Of a stretch of 64,000 nucleotides of DNA, positions 35,687 to 45,399 are shown piece by piece. This DNA is from Bacteroidota bacterium (GTDB taxonomy: Bacteria; Bacteroidota; Bacteroidia; Chitinophagales; LD1), in the NCBI GenBank assembly GCA_016722375.1, contig JADKJG010000005.1, positions 345,367-409,366 on the forward strand. Reading direction: 5' to 3'. The notes below the pieces were generated by a model that saw nothing but the letters and a program-made list of their open reading frames with translations, was not told where the DNA came from and made no database searches. Every line of letters begins with the position of its first letter. Positions within the stretch are counted from its first letter, which is position 1. The translations under genes were made by a program, and so were the position numbers.

Positions 35687-38600
35687 ATGAAGCGGATTTT
35701 TACAATTCTCTTAGTGGTTTTATCAGGTGCTTCTTGGGCTAATGTTCAGGCAGGCTTTACCTGACAAAACAAGCGGATGTCCGCCACTGTTAGTTGATTT
35801 CGCCGATTCTTCTTCAGACAATACAACGGATTGGCTTTGGGATTTTGGCAACGGAAACACTTCGCTTTTACAGTCTCCCTCTGCTCTGTTTCTGGAACCC
35901 GGAGATTATCTGGTAAAGCTGACAGTTAAAAATGACTTGGGCGAAACCGATTCAACAACTAGAAATATCAGAGTTTTCAGGACACCAAAAGTAGATTTCT
36001 ATGTAAATAAACCGATTGCCTGTACTTATGATACTATCTTTTTCTATCATGACATTACTCTGGGCGATGCTCCAATTACTGATTATGGATGGGGATATGG
36101 AAATGGTTTAGCGACTATTATACCCAATCCAAGCCTTAAATATCCAGTAGGTTCCTATGATATTACTTTAGTGGTTAAAGACTCTAATGGATGTTCTGCC
36201 AGCCTAATCAAACCAGGGTATGTAAACGTATTTAAACCACCAGTAGCAAAGTTTACAGCTTACCCTACCAAGACTTGCAATCCTTCATTAACAGTGAACT
36301 TTAGTAACAGTTCTACCGGAAATGGATTGAGCTATTATTGGGACTTTGACGGAGTCAATTCATCTACAGTTAAAAATCCCCCTGCATACACTTACCATCA
36401 GCAAAAATACAGTGCTAATCTGACCGTAACAGATTCCAACGGTTGCAGAAGTAAAAACAGTGTGGTAGTACAAGCGACATCCATGACAGCAAATTTTAAG
36501 CCCTCGAAGTATATTGTATGTACCGGAGAGAACATCACTTTTACTAATACTTCAAATTTTCTGGGAACAGAATGGTTCTGGGATTTTGGTGACAGTACTA
36601 CTTCTACATCAAAAACCCCCTCCCACGCCTATGAAAACCCCGGCATCTATGATGTCAGCTTACGAATTGCGGATGGAGAATGTAAGGACAGCATTATGTA
36701 TCTAGCGCTCCTTACCATTACCCCAGGTGCCAAAATAAACGGCATGGGAATTTCGGCAGATGTTAGCCAGTCATGCACACCGCCTTTAAAAGTAAACTTC
36801 ACCAACAAAACGCCGATGGATGGAGTTATAGGTCTTCAATGGAATTTTGGAGATGGAAATACTTCCACTGAATTAGATCCCACACACACCTATACCAGTT
36901 CTGGCTCGTTTACGGTTACCTTAACTGTAATGGATAGTGGCGGATGTATTACAAAGATGAGTTTTCCTAATTATATCAGCACCTCTGGACCAGGAGTAAA
37001 TTTTAACACTCCGACAGGTTGCTTTGGCACTCCTTATACTATTCGGAATTCTTCCGCCGGGGCAACTTCTTATTTATGGACGTTTTATGATGGGACGACT
37101 TCGACCACCACCAATCCCCAAATTACATTTCCCAATCCGGGATCATACAATGTAACGCTAAGAGGAAGAAGCTCTTTAGGTTGTGAGAAAAGCATCACAA
37201 AAACTATTAAGATAGATACGGTCAACGTAGATTTTAATGTGGATGCCACCTTCTCTCCTTGTCCACCTTTCGTGGCTACTTTTAAAAACACTTCAAAAAC
37301 CAGCGGATTAACCTATTCATGGGAATTCGGAGACGGGGTTAAGGACAGCAAGCTAAACCCCACACATATTTATTACTACCCGGGTAAGTATTCCGTAAAA
37401 CTAACCGGCACAAATAAAAATGGCTGTAAGGATGTAGCTAATTATCCTGACCTGATTGAAGTGCAGGGACCAACAGCCCAATTCAATGTATCACCAAAGC
37501 TAGGTTGTTTGCCGCTTCAAGTAAATATTTCAGCCGAGCCTTCATCCAACACTAAAAAATTCTGGTGTGATTTGGGTGACGGAAATGTAATAGAAGATTC
37601 GCTTAGCATCAATCATACCTATTCTGAAGCGAGAACCTTTTACCCAAAGTTTGTGCTGATAGATCATGTAGGCTGTTCTGTTTCTTATCCATTAGATTCT
37701 ATCAAAACATACGCCTCGCCAACTTTGGAGGTCAAAGATACTTCTGTATGTCGCGGTGATTATCCGACCATCAGTCTGAAATCAGATGGTACCCGATTTA
37801 AATGGACTCCTTCTCAATTTCTGGACTGTGATACTTGCAAGAATGTGCTTGTTTCTTCTAATGACACTATTTCTTATCAAATCGTAGCAACTAACAAGGG
37901 AGGATGCGAAACAAAGGCTTCGATTAAAGTAAATGTAGAGCCAATACCAAATTTAGTGAGTACAGGCCCCATAAGCCTTTGTGCAAACGATGAATATCAA
38001 TTGTTTGTCGGCAATGCCCCGAGAATAGTTTGGTCTCCAGCCATATATTTAGATGATTCTTCTTCATTGAACCCTCTCTGCAAACCGCAACAATCTGTTG
38101 ATTATACAGTTACCGGTTATAATCTTCTCGGTTGCTCGGCCACAGCCATAGTTCCTATAACCGTCAAAAGCAAAGTGGATATTTCACTACCACAAGACTT
38201 CGCCGTTTGTCCTTTCGATACCACTCAGATTGAAACCATGATGAACTTTGGTTCGGTGCTCGGAGTTCATTACCAATGGAGCCCACCCTATTACGTGGAT
38301 GATGCACAGACAGCTAATCCTTTCGCTGTGATGAAAAACCGTCCAATCACTTTTCAGTTAATTGCGTCAGGAGGTGAATGTGAAGCAGATACCGAAATCG
38401 TTACAATCAATATACGTGCCTTACCGGTGTTAGAGGTATCAAATGATATCACCACCACTCCAAATTCTGAAATACAATTATTGGCTACCTCCAGTAAAAA
38501 AGTAAGCTATCAATGGCAGGCACCCGAAGAACTCAGTTGCACCGACTGTCGCCGACCGGTCATTCGCCCTACCCTTTCACAAACGGTACAAATCGAAGTA

Positions 38601-38942
38601 ACTGATGAATATGGTTGCAAAACTCAAGATTCCATCCGTATCCGCATCACCGGATGTGATGAAAATACGGTCTTTGTGCCCAACACATTTACCCCCAATG
38701 GCGATGGACGAAATGATGTCTTCCGCATCCGTTCACTATCACTAACTAGCCTTGACTACTTCCGCATCTTTGATAAATGGGGCGGGGTAGTGTTTGAAAC
38801 TACAGAGTTGGATAAAGGCTGGGATGGCTTAGCTCCTAACAAACAATTTGAGTCCACCGGTGTCTATGTCTATATGTTCCAAGGCAAATGTGAAAATGGT
38901 AATACGATTTCTAAAAGCGGAAATGTAACCGCTGTCCGATAA
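35687..38942 (+). CDS. PKD-repeat protein with T9SS type B (gliding-associated) C-terminal domain (frameshifted near the start)
   Basis: A surface protein of over 1080 residues. At least seven PKD-like repeats are visible (WDFGNGNTS, WDFDGVNSS, WDFGDSTTS, WNFGDGNTS, WEFGDGVKD). Cys-rich Ig-like segments follow. The C-terminal CHU_C/type B domain reads FVPNTFTPNGDGRNDVFRI to GVYVYMFQGKCENG and directs T9SS export. The signal peptide starts at the ATG at 35687 (MKRIFTILLVVLSGASWANV) but that frame stops at 35762. The mature frame takes over at PDKTSGCPPLLVDF. A one-base insertion or a two-base loss in the ACCTGAC region (35759-35765) would explain the break. It could be an error or an on/off state. 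Confidence 0.87.
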
Positions 38943-38967
38943 AAATTTATCTCTTAATAATACAACT

Positions 38968-39342
38968 ATGAATAATAATTTAAACAATCTAAACAAACCA
39001 CTGAGCATCTCTGATCGCATCCGGACCATTCGAGAATTTCGTGGATTTAAGCAGATCTCTGTAGCGAACGACATGCAGATTTCTCAACAAGCTTACAGCT
39101 TTCTCGAACGAAAAGCAGGCAATGTAAAAATGGATACGTTGAAGAAGTTTTGTAACGTCATGAAGGTGGATTTACCCTTCCTTTTGGCTACCGACATTCC
39201 GGTGACCAAGGAAAATATGGAAACCTTCGACCGCCTGAACTATTCTAGCGTTTTCAATGATTTCAAATTATTGAAAGCCAAAGCCGAAGCTTACGAAAGC
39301 CTCCTACAAAAGAAAAATGCGATAGATAATCTCACTATGTGA
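38968..39342 (+). CDS. XRE-type helix-turn-helix regulator
   Basis: A 124-residue protein with an N-terminal XRE DNA-binding domain: DRIRTIREFRGFKQISVAND, then MQISQQAYSFLERKAGNVKM and LKKFCNVMKVDLPFLLA. A helical C-terminal tail follows that may dimerise. It begins 25 bp after the PKD/T9SS type B gene. Its target is unknown; the neighbouring surface-protein gene is the obvious candidate. Confidence 0.85.
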   Translation: MNNNLNNLNKPLSISDRIRTIREFRGFKQISVANDMQISQQAYSFLERKAGNVKMDTLKKFCNVMKVDLPFLLATDIPVTKENMETFDRLNYSSVFNDFKLLKAKAEAYESLLQKKNAIDNLTM

Positions 39343-39468
39343 TAATGTGCCCTCAACTCAAAGCTGTTAAAGCACAAATAGGCTTCCTTCGTAAGACACA
39401 CATAAGTACAGAACGAACAGCTGTTAGGTTGGTAGAAAATACTACATCTCCTCAGTCAGTTTCTATTT

Positions 39469-40995
39469 CTATTCCAACACAATCTTACCTGTGACAATCA
39501 TCTCTCCGTGGCGGATGACCTTATAAAGATAAATACCCAAAGGTAAATTCTCGGCGGTGATTTTAGTTTTCTTTAAAACCAGAGGAATATCTTTCATCAC
39601 GACCTGACCTTGCACATTATATAGGGAAAAATTCATCCCATCTAGCAAATCATTTGCCATCATTTCTATGATTGCTTCCTTACGCATAGGATTCGGGAAA
39701 ACAGAAATAGCCAATTGATTTTGCATTTCATTACTCAAAAAAGTAGGGAACCCATATTCATAAGCCCCAATGTCAATAGCTGCGCCGGAAATATTACGTT
39801 GTAATAAAGGCAGGGTATCGCTTTGAAACATAAAAGCAGGAGCCAAGTTATATCCGGTGCTGGTCTGGCCAGGGTTTGCTCCATGATCTATAGCAGTCGT
39901 GGCAGATGCCAGTAAATTAAAATCACCATCAGTCGAATTGGCAAAATTAAAAGAAACGAAATTCGGGATGAAGAGGTTGTTTGACGTATCCAGCACCGCA
40001 GGTATGTTCCCTGAAAACAAGGTGTTCGATGCACCAGTGGTGGAAGCAAAAATGTTATTGTAAAATTTGAAGGCCGTAATGTCGGAAACCGGAGAAACAT
40101 TTACAAATCGAACATTTCCTGCAAATTTATTAATGACCGTATTATTGATAAAATATAGTTCCTCCAACGGATTAGTAACTGCATCCCATCCGATAATACC
40201 ATGATTGGCGCCGGAAGGTCCTTGAATAATCACATTGCCAATCACGACCAACATTCCACCTTGTGCTATGTTCAATTCCCAACTACCGTTACCAGATGCT
40301 TCATCAATTAGATTGTATAAGATATAGCTTCTCTGCGCCCGTGTCTTTAGAGAGTTAGCTTGTCCCCTCGGGTCATGAAAATGACAATTCATTACCACGA
40401 AACTGTCGGTGTTGGCACTGATATAAATATGATGCTCGTAGCCTATGTATGATGAGTTGCTGCCGTTATAGCCATTGTTGCTGAACTCAGAGTTCTCAAT
40501 AATCACCTGACTGCCGTTATAATTTCCGCCTTCCAAAATTCCATTCTGGCAATTCACAAAGCAGCAATTTCTGATATGGAGATTAACTGATTGATACCGG
40601 ATACCGGCGCCGTTACCTCCATTGCCATCTGAAACCTGTGCTCCGTCGAAGGTGATGTTTTCGATATAGGCATTGTCAGATACCCCTGGCTGTTCAAATA
40701 CCCAGATTCCTTTGCCGTTAGAAATGTCACCGGTATATTTCATCACCGTCGGGTTCTGACTCGTGCCCATTCCGATGAATTTTAAATTCTTCTTTTCCCA
40801 CTTTACCGCGTCATTAACATAGGTCCCTCCGTCTAAATAAATCGTATCACCGTCATTCACAAGATTTTTTACTGTGCTCGGCAAAGGATAAGTGCGACTT
40901 GCTCCCACAAGCCAAGTGGCAGCATGGAGACCTGGACATAAAAAGACTAAAGCAAAAAAGATGGTGATTCCCTGATGTGTTTTGTTTTGCAACAT
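39469..40995 (-). CDS. right-handed beta-helix protein with T9SS type A sorting domain
   Basis: A 508-residue secreted protein. After the signal peptide (LVFLCPGLHA) come short repeats characteristic of pectate lyase-like parallel beta-helices (YIENITFDGAQV, LHIRNCCFVNCQNGI, VIIENSEFSNNGYNG, FVVMNCHFHDPRG). A DIGAYEYG choice-of-anchor-like end and a type A sorting domain (ISVFPNPMRKEAIIEM to GEMIVTGKIVLE) follow. It could bind or cleave polysaccharide, but no catalytic residues are assignable. It lies 44 bp downstream of the SUMF1 gene on the same strand. Confidence 0.83.
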   Translation of the reverse strand: MLQNKTHQGITIFFALVFLCPGLHAATWLVGASRTYPLPSTVKNLVNDGDTIYLDGGTYVNDAVKWEKKNLKFIGMGTSQNPTVMKYTGDISNGKGIWVFEQPGVSDNAYIENITFDGAQVSDGNGGNGAGIRYQSVNLHIRNCCFVNCQNGILEGGNYNGSQVIIENSEFSNNGYNGSNSSYIGYEHHIYISANTDSFVVMNCHFHDPRGQANSLKTRAQRSYILYNLIDEASGNGSWELNIAQGGMLVVIGNVIIQGPSGANHGIIGWDAVTNPLEELYFINNTVINKFAGNVRFVNVSPVSDITAFKFYNNIFASTTGASNTLFSGNIPAVLDTSNNLFIPNFVSFNFANSTDGDFNLLASATTAIDHGANPGQTSTGYNLAPAFMFQSDTLPLLQRNISGAAIDIGAYEYGFPTFLSNEMQNQLAISVFPNPMRKEAIIEMMANDLLDGMNFSLYNVQGQVVMKDIPLVLKKTKITAENLPLGIYLYKVIRHGEMIVTGKIVLE

Positions 40996-41039
40996 ACAGA
41001 GCTAAGATGGAAATTTTAGCAAGAGGAATCTATCAGCAA

Positions 41040-42632
41040 CTAAAATTGCCTGACTCCCCTTCCTCCGGTTCTGTTGATGCGGGTTGAATTTTCTCCACCG
41101 GCAGAAGTAACAAAACTTCGGTTTGAAGTCTGACAATAGGAAGAAATATTATTCCAATTACCACCTCGGACTACCGAGCGAACCACCCCATTTTGCCCAC
41201 CCCAGTTTGTCGCATCAGCGAATCCGATAGCACCGAGTTCGCCGTCTCCCAGTACACCGGTAAATGCGGGGGCAACTCCGTAGCCGGAGCCGCTATTAAA
41301 GCCGATATGATATGCTTGTTCCCAAACGTTACCCGACAAATCAAGAATGCCATAATAAGAAGCGCCTGCTCCAGCGCGATCGGTACTTCCGGTGGCGGCA
41401 AAACCTACTCGAAGCGGCCCTAAAGTGTTGCCTGCATCATAAGCACAAAGGCCATTGCCGGAGGCCGTTGAAACTTCTGTCTCTTGCCCGGCGTTGGATA
41501 AGGCATCAGATTTTGCCTGCAATATCGTTGTGGTGTTCCATACATGAGCCGCTACTACGGGTGTCCCTTGCGAAGAAGGTCCGCGCGCAGCTTTTTCAAA
41601 TTCCAACTCCGTCATAGGTCGTAAGGCTACCCAATCTAAGTAGGCAATCAAATCATACCAATTCAAGTAATTGCAGGCGATATTCCCTCCGTCGTCGGCT
41701 TCATCAAAAGTGCCATTATTGTTCAGGTCTGCTCCATACACTGCCGGGCTGAGGGGTGAACCGGTCGCGGAAGTTTTGATTCTGATTCCGTTTCGGCTAG
41801 GTGTGGCGGCAGGAGCCAATGCCAAAGTGCCGACAGAAGAGGTAACCGATGAGGCGGTACGGTTGATTTGCTGAGCTGCTGGTAATAGATTGAGAAACTG
41901 GATGTATTGATTTTGACTCACTTCATATTTCATGCAATAAAAGGCTGCATAGCCTTTTGGAAAATCTGCGGAGATAGCAAGGTGTTGGGTAGGAGCAGTA
42001 TTGTTGTATCCGGCAAGAGTGTTGGCCGAAAGTCCACCCTCACTGGTTATTTCTTTCGGGCTAGATGTGCCGTTAGTCCCCATGGAGTTTTGTGATAGTG
42101 GAGGAGTTGCTGTACTTCCATCGCCTACATAAAATGCACCTTCAGGCACATTCACCATTTCAATACCCACTAGTTCAAAGTTTACATTGGCAATATTGCT
42201 AAAGGCAGTTCCAAACGCCAAACTGACAGAACTGGTAGAAATATTGCCCGTACCCACAGCACTTTGACGAATAAAAACTCCCATCCCATCTGTAACGGCA
42301 TCTACCTGTAATACTCCTCCAGAAACACTGTGGTTTCCACTGGTGGTACTAAGTATCCGTTGGTTCCAAGTCTTTTCCTCCGTATTGCAATCCTGATACT
42401 TCACAACCACCCAAACGGCATCCCAATTGGAAGGGGCGGAGGACATATTCCAACTATTATCCCAACTGATATCAAAACTTATAGTTGATGTAGTGGCAGA
42501 GATATTTGTCAATTGCAGATTATTGGCAAAAGCAGAACCACAAAAAGCAATCACTGCAAAAAGCGTTGTCCCAAAGCGCTTCCAAAGGTTGCAGCTCGTA
42601 TTCACCTTGTCTCGTTTTACTGAGTAATTCAT
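41040..42632 (-). CDS. secreted SUMF1-fold (formylglycine-generating-enzyme-like) protein 1
   Basis: A 530-residue exported protein. A beta-rich N-terminal domain (about 36-155: LQLTNISATTSTISFDISWD) is followed by a SUMF1/EgtB/PvdO fold (FPKGYAAFYCMKYEVSQNQY; MTELEFEKAARG; LDLSGNVWEQAYHIG; VRGGNWNNISSYCQTSNR; GGRGVRQF). True formylglycine-generating enzymes need two cysteines in the GGSxxCxxxxC stretch; here the first is Asn and only the second remains, so FGE activity is unlikely. It shares both domains with the gene at 45400-46989. Its ATG overlaps the stop of the upstream gene by 4 bp. Confidence 0.83.
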   Translation of the reverse strand: MNYSVKRDKVNTSCNLWKRFGTTLFAVIAFCGSAFANNLQLTNISATTSTISFDISWDNSWNMSSAPSNWDAVWVVVKYQDCNTEEKTWNQRILSTTSGNHSVSGGVLQVDAVTDGMGVFIRQSAVGTGNISTSSVSLAFGTAFSNIANVNFELVGIEMVNVPEGAFYVGDGSTATPPLSQNSMGTNGTSSPKEITSEGGLSANTLAGYNNTAPTQHLAISADFPKGYAAFYCMKYEVSQNQYIQFLNLLPAAQQINRTASSVTSSVGTLALAPAATPSRNGIRIKTSATGSPLSPAVYGADLNNNGTFDEADDGGNIACNYLNWYDLIAYLDWVALRPMTELEFEKAARGPSSQGTPVVAAHVWNTTTILQAKSDALSNAGQETEVSTASGNGLCAYDAGNTLGPLRVGFAATGSTDRAGAGASYYGILDLSGNVWEQAYHIGFNSGSGYGVAPAFTGVLGDGELGAIGFADATNWGGQNGVVRSVVRGGNWNNISSYCQTSNRSFVTSAGGENSTRINRTGGRGVRQF

Positions 42633-45367
42633 TTTACAAATAATTTTTTACTCTCGTGAAAATCACCCGCAATGAACTCCAGAATATACATAGCAGCGGC
42701 CAGCCCCGGATTCTTCACCAATATCATGTTATTCCCTTTGGTGGCATTCGCATCTTGGCTGATTACCTTTCTGCCTGCCACGTCGAATACAGAGAGGCTA
42801 AGACGTTCATTTACATTTGTCTGAAACGATACGTTGAAATTTTGATTTTCTCCAACGAAAGCGTTGAAAGATTGTGAATAGGATGAGTTGAACGAAACGG
42901 CCACTATCTGAGAATGGGTGGTAGTTCCATCAAAATCTGTCTGGCGAAGTCGGTAGTAGGATACTCCACTTAGTGGTTGTTTATCCGTTTCTCTATACGT
43001 AAGTACTGCTGTACTGTTTCCCGCTCCATCTACCATAAACAGGTCGGAGAAATTAACTCCATCACGACTGCGCTCTACCGTAAAATAATCGTTATTGATT
43101 TCTATGGCGGTCATCCATTTCAACCGGACTACCTCTCCTTCTGCCCAGGCGGTAAACTCAAGCAGTTCCACCGGTAGCGCCGAACCAGGACCGCTAAGTG
43201 TCCAGTCTGAGAAGGCATTTATTCCGGTTTGTTGCACCCAGTTAGCATTTGCATCTCGAGTGAGCAGCGAAGGAAAGAACTGTCCGGTCCATGTCGCTCG
43301 CTGATCTTCAGACCGCCAAGGAGTCAAGACCGGTTCGCTGTTGGAGGCAAGTTCAGCGTCGAAATAGTGCATTTTCATGGTGACATCCAGATTGGCGTTT
43401 ACCACTGGAATAATTTCAAAATATCGCTCTATGGCGGGGCTGCCGGGTTCTACCAGATAAGAATGGTGACCACGGTTGACTTCGCTAAGTCCCGGTGCCG
43501 CTGTGGCGCCGGTTGTCAAGTCAATTCCAAGTCCATGAATATTATTATAGGCGGTGGAGAGTTGAGATATATCAATTAAACTTCTTACCTGACCTGAATC
43601 GCCAGTGATACGGCTGGTTTCCGTTTCTCCGGCGAGCATACCGGTAGTGCCCAAATCAATATAATGACCATTCAGATTCACCATGCCTTGTGTAATCTTA
43701 AACTCATCGCTCACATCAATATCCTGATTTAATATTAATGCGGTGGAAAGACTGCGATTAGCGACCTCCACATAGGAAAATTCAGTTGGGATCGTCCCCT
43801 GTATTGATTGCAGCGTAGGGCCTCCGAATTTGACCGTGCCAATACCAAGCGAAGTTATCCCGTTGTTGGTGAAATCTCCATGAAGTTCCAGATTGAATCC
43901 AAAAAAAGTGGTGACCGAGGCATCAGGTTCAATAGTTAGATTATGTGCAAAAGCAGGCGGCGTATTATAAATATTGGGTTGGTGATTGCCGAGCTGCACT
44001 TCGGGGATGGTCACATCAATGGTAGTGTCCGGTATAATACCGCATCCCCAGTTGGAATTGGTATTCCAGTCGGGGCTGGTCACGCCTATCCAATAGCCTT
44101 CTCCTGCTACCGTCCAGGAAGCCATACTTGAATCAGCGGCCAGGCATCCTTGGCCGGTAGCCGAACGCCATGAACGGATTTTTACAATTTCAATCCCCTG
44201 TAAAGAGTTTGTAAGAATGGGATCACTTACTGTGTATGAATTCCAAAGAGTACCAGCATTGGTACTGTATTCATATATATCTTGAATCGTGCCAACGCCT
44301 CCTGTTCCGGCATTGAAAGAGGCCGCTACATCCGTACCCGGACAAACATAATCCACGTTGGGATCCTTAATAATAGTTGGTGATGAGGGCTGGGCACCTA
44401 CTACCAATGTTGAATTTGGCGAATAGCCGGAGATACACCCCGGATAGCTCACTAAAACCCTATATACATAACCATTAAATGAATTTGTTACGGGATCAAT
44501 CCATAAGGTATCTTCGGTTGCACCGGTATAAGGAGCGCCATTTGAAATAGAATTAAATACGGTTCCGCCATTGATAGATAGCTCCCATTGGTAAATAAGC
44601 GATGTATCTCCCCCTGCTAAACCAATAAGGGCCTGGCTGTTCTCGCAGACAGGATTGGAGGCCGGAGGAGGAACATTAAAACCAAGTGAAGCAGCCAACA
44701 GGGCACCGGCAGAGCCATCGGCATCGCCCCCGCTAAATATGGAAAACAGTTCTGGATAACATACCGACTGTATAAAGGCATCATTGCTAAACCCATCGGC
44801 AATTCCTCCATTAAAAGGAGTAATCAGTATAGGAAAGCAAACCGAAACAACCTGTGTATTATATGCAAACCCATCAGCAATACCACCGCTAAACGGATTG
44901 ATAATGACCGAATAGCACGTGGAATTAATTAAAGCATATTCTGCAAAGCCATCCGCCACACCGCCACTAAACGGATTAATAATGACTGAAGAACAAGTTG
45001 AGTTCATTTGATTGTCCTGTGCAAACCCATCGGCAACACCACCGCTAAAGGGAAGTAATAATGAAGGAGTGCAAACCGAAACAATTAATTGTCCTTCGGC
45101 AAAACCATCTGCCACTCCACCACTGAAAGCCGTAAACAAAGTGGGAGCGCAAACCGAGTTGATTAAAGTATCATAAAAATGAGTATTGCCGTCCCCTCCG
45201 GCATAAGGATTGGCCGTGATAGCAACGCAAGTGGAATTAGTTAGTCTGACACCCGACTGCCCATCCGATGATCCTCCAACAAACGGAGCCTGACCATACA
45301 TGGAAGTGACACTAAACCAAGTTATGATGCAGCTAAGTATTAAAGATATGGGTAGTTTTCCATACAT
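42629..45367 (-). CDS. T9SS type A protein with eight 26-residue GGxADG repeats
   Basis: A 912-residue secreted protein. From about residue 28 there are seven full copies and one partial copy of a strictly 26-residue repeat, consensus FSGGxADGFA-x(7)-S-x-C-x(6)-P, each with one Cys. An Ig-like region (YQWELSINGGTVFNSI), a G8/filament-like beta region (GYWIGVTSPDWNTNSNWGCG) and a type A sorting domain (LSVFDVAGRKVISQD to ESKKLFVK) follow. The ATGA overlap with the downstream SUMF1 gene shows translational coupling. The repeat suggests a cell-surface adhesin; no named family for it is known to me. Confidence 0.82.
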   Translation of the reverse strand: MYGKLPISLILSCIITWFSVTSMYGQAPFVGGSSDGQSGVRLTNSTCVAITANPYAGGDGNTHFYDTLINSVCAPTLFTAFSGGVADGFAEGQLIVSVCTPSLLLPFSGGVADGFAQDNQMNSTCSSVIINPFSGGVADGFAEYALINSTCYSVIINPFSGGIADGFAYNTQVVSVCFPILITPFNGGIADGFSNDAFIQSVCYPELFSIFSGGDADGSAGALLAASLGFNVPPPASNPVCENSQALIGLAGGDTSLIYQWELSINGGTVFNSISNGAPYTGATEDTLWIDPVTNSFNGYVYRVLVSYPGCISGYSPNSTLVVGAQPSSPTIIKDPNVDYVCPGTDVAASFNAGTGGVGTIQDIYEYSTNAGTLWNSYTVSDPILTNSLQGIEIVKIRSWRSATGQGCLAADSSMASWTVAGEGYWIGVTSPDWNTNSNWGCGIIPDTTIDVTIPEVQLGNHQPNIYNTPPAFAHNLTIEPDASVTTFFGFNLELHGDFTNNGITSLGIGTVKFGGPTLQSIQGTIPTEFSYVEVANRSLSTALILNQDIDVSDEFKITQGMVNLNGHYIDLGTTGMLAGETETSRITGDSGQVRSLIDISQLSTAYNNIHGLGIDLTTGATAAPGLSEVNRGHHSYLVEPGSPAIERYFEIIPVVNANLDVTMKMHYFDAELASNSEPVLTPWRSEDQRATWTGQFFPSLLTRDANANWVQQTGINAFSDWTLSGPGSALPVELLEFTAWAEGEVVRLKWMTAIEINNDYFTVERSRDGVNFSDLFMVDGAGNSTAVLTYRETDKQPLSGVSYYRLRQTDFDGTTTHSQIVAVSFNSSYSQSFNAFVGENQNFNVSFQTNVNERLSLSVFDVAGRKVISQDANATKGNNMILVKNPGLAAAMYILEFIAGDFHESKKLFVK

Positions 45368-45399
45368 CGGCGTAGATCTTTACTGTGTGACAGTGGATC

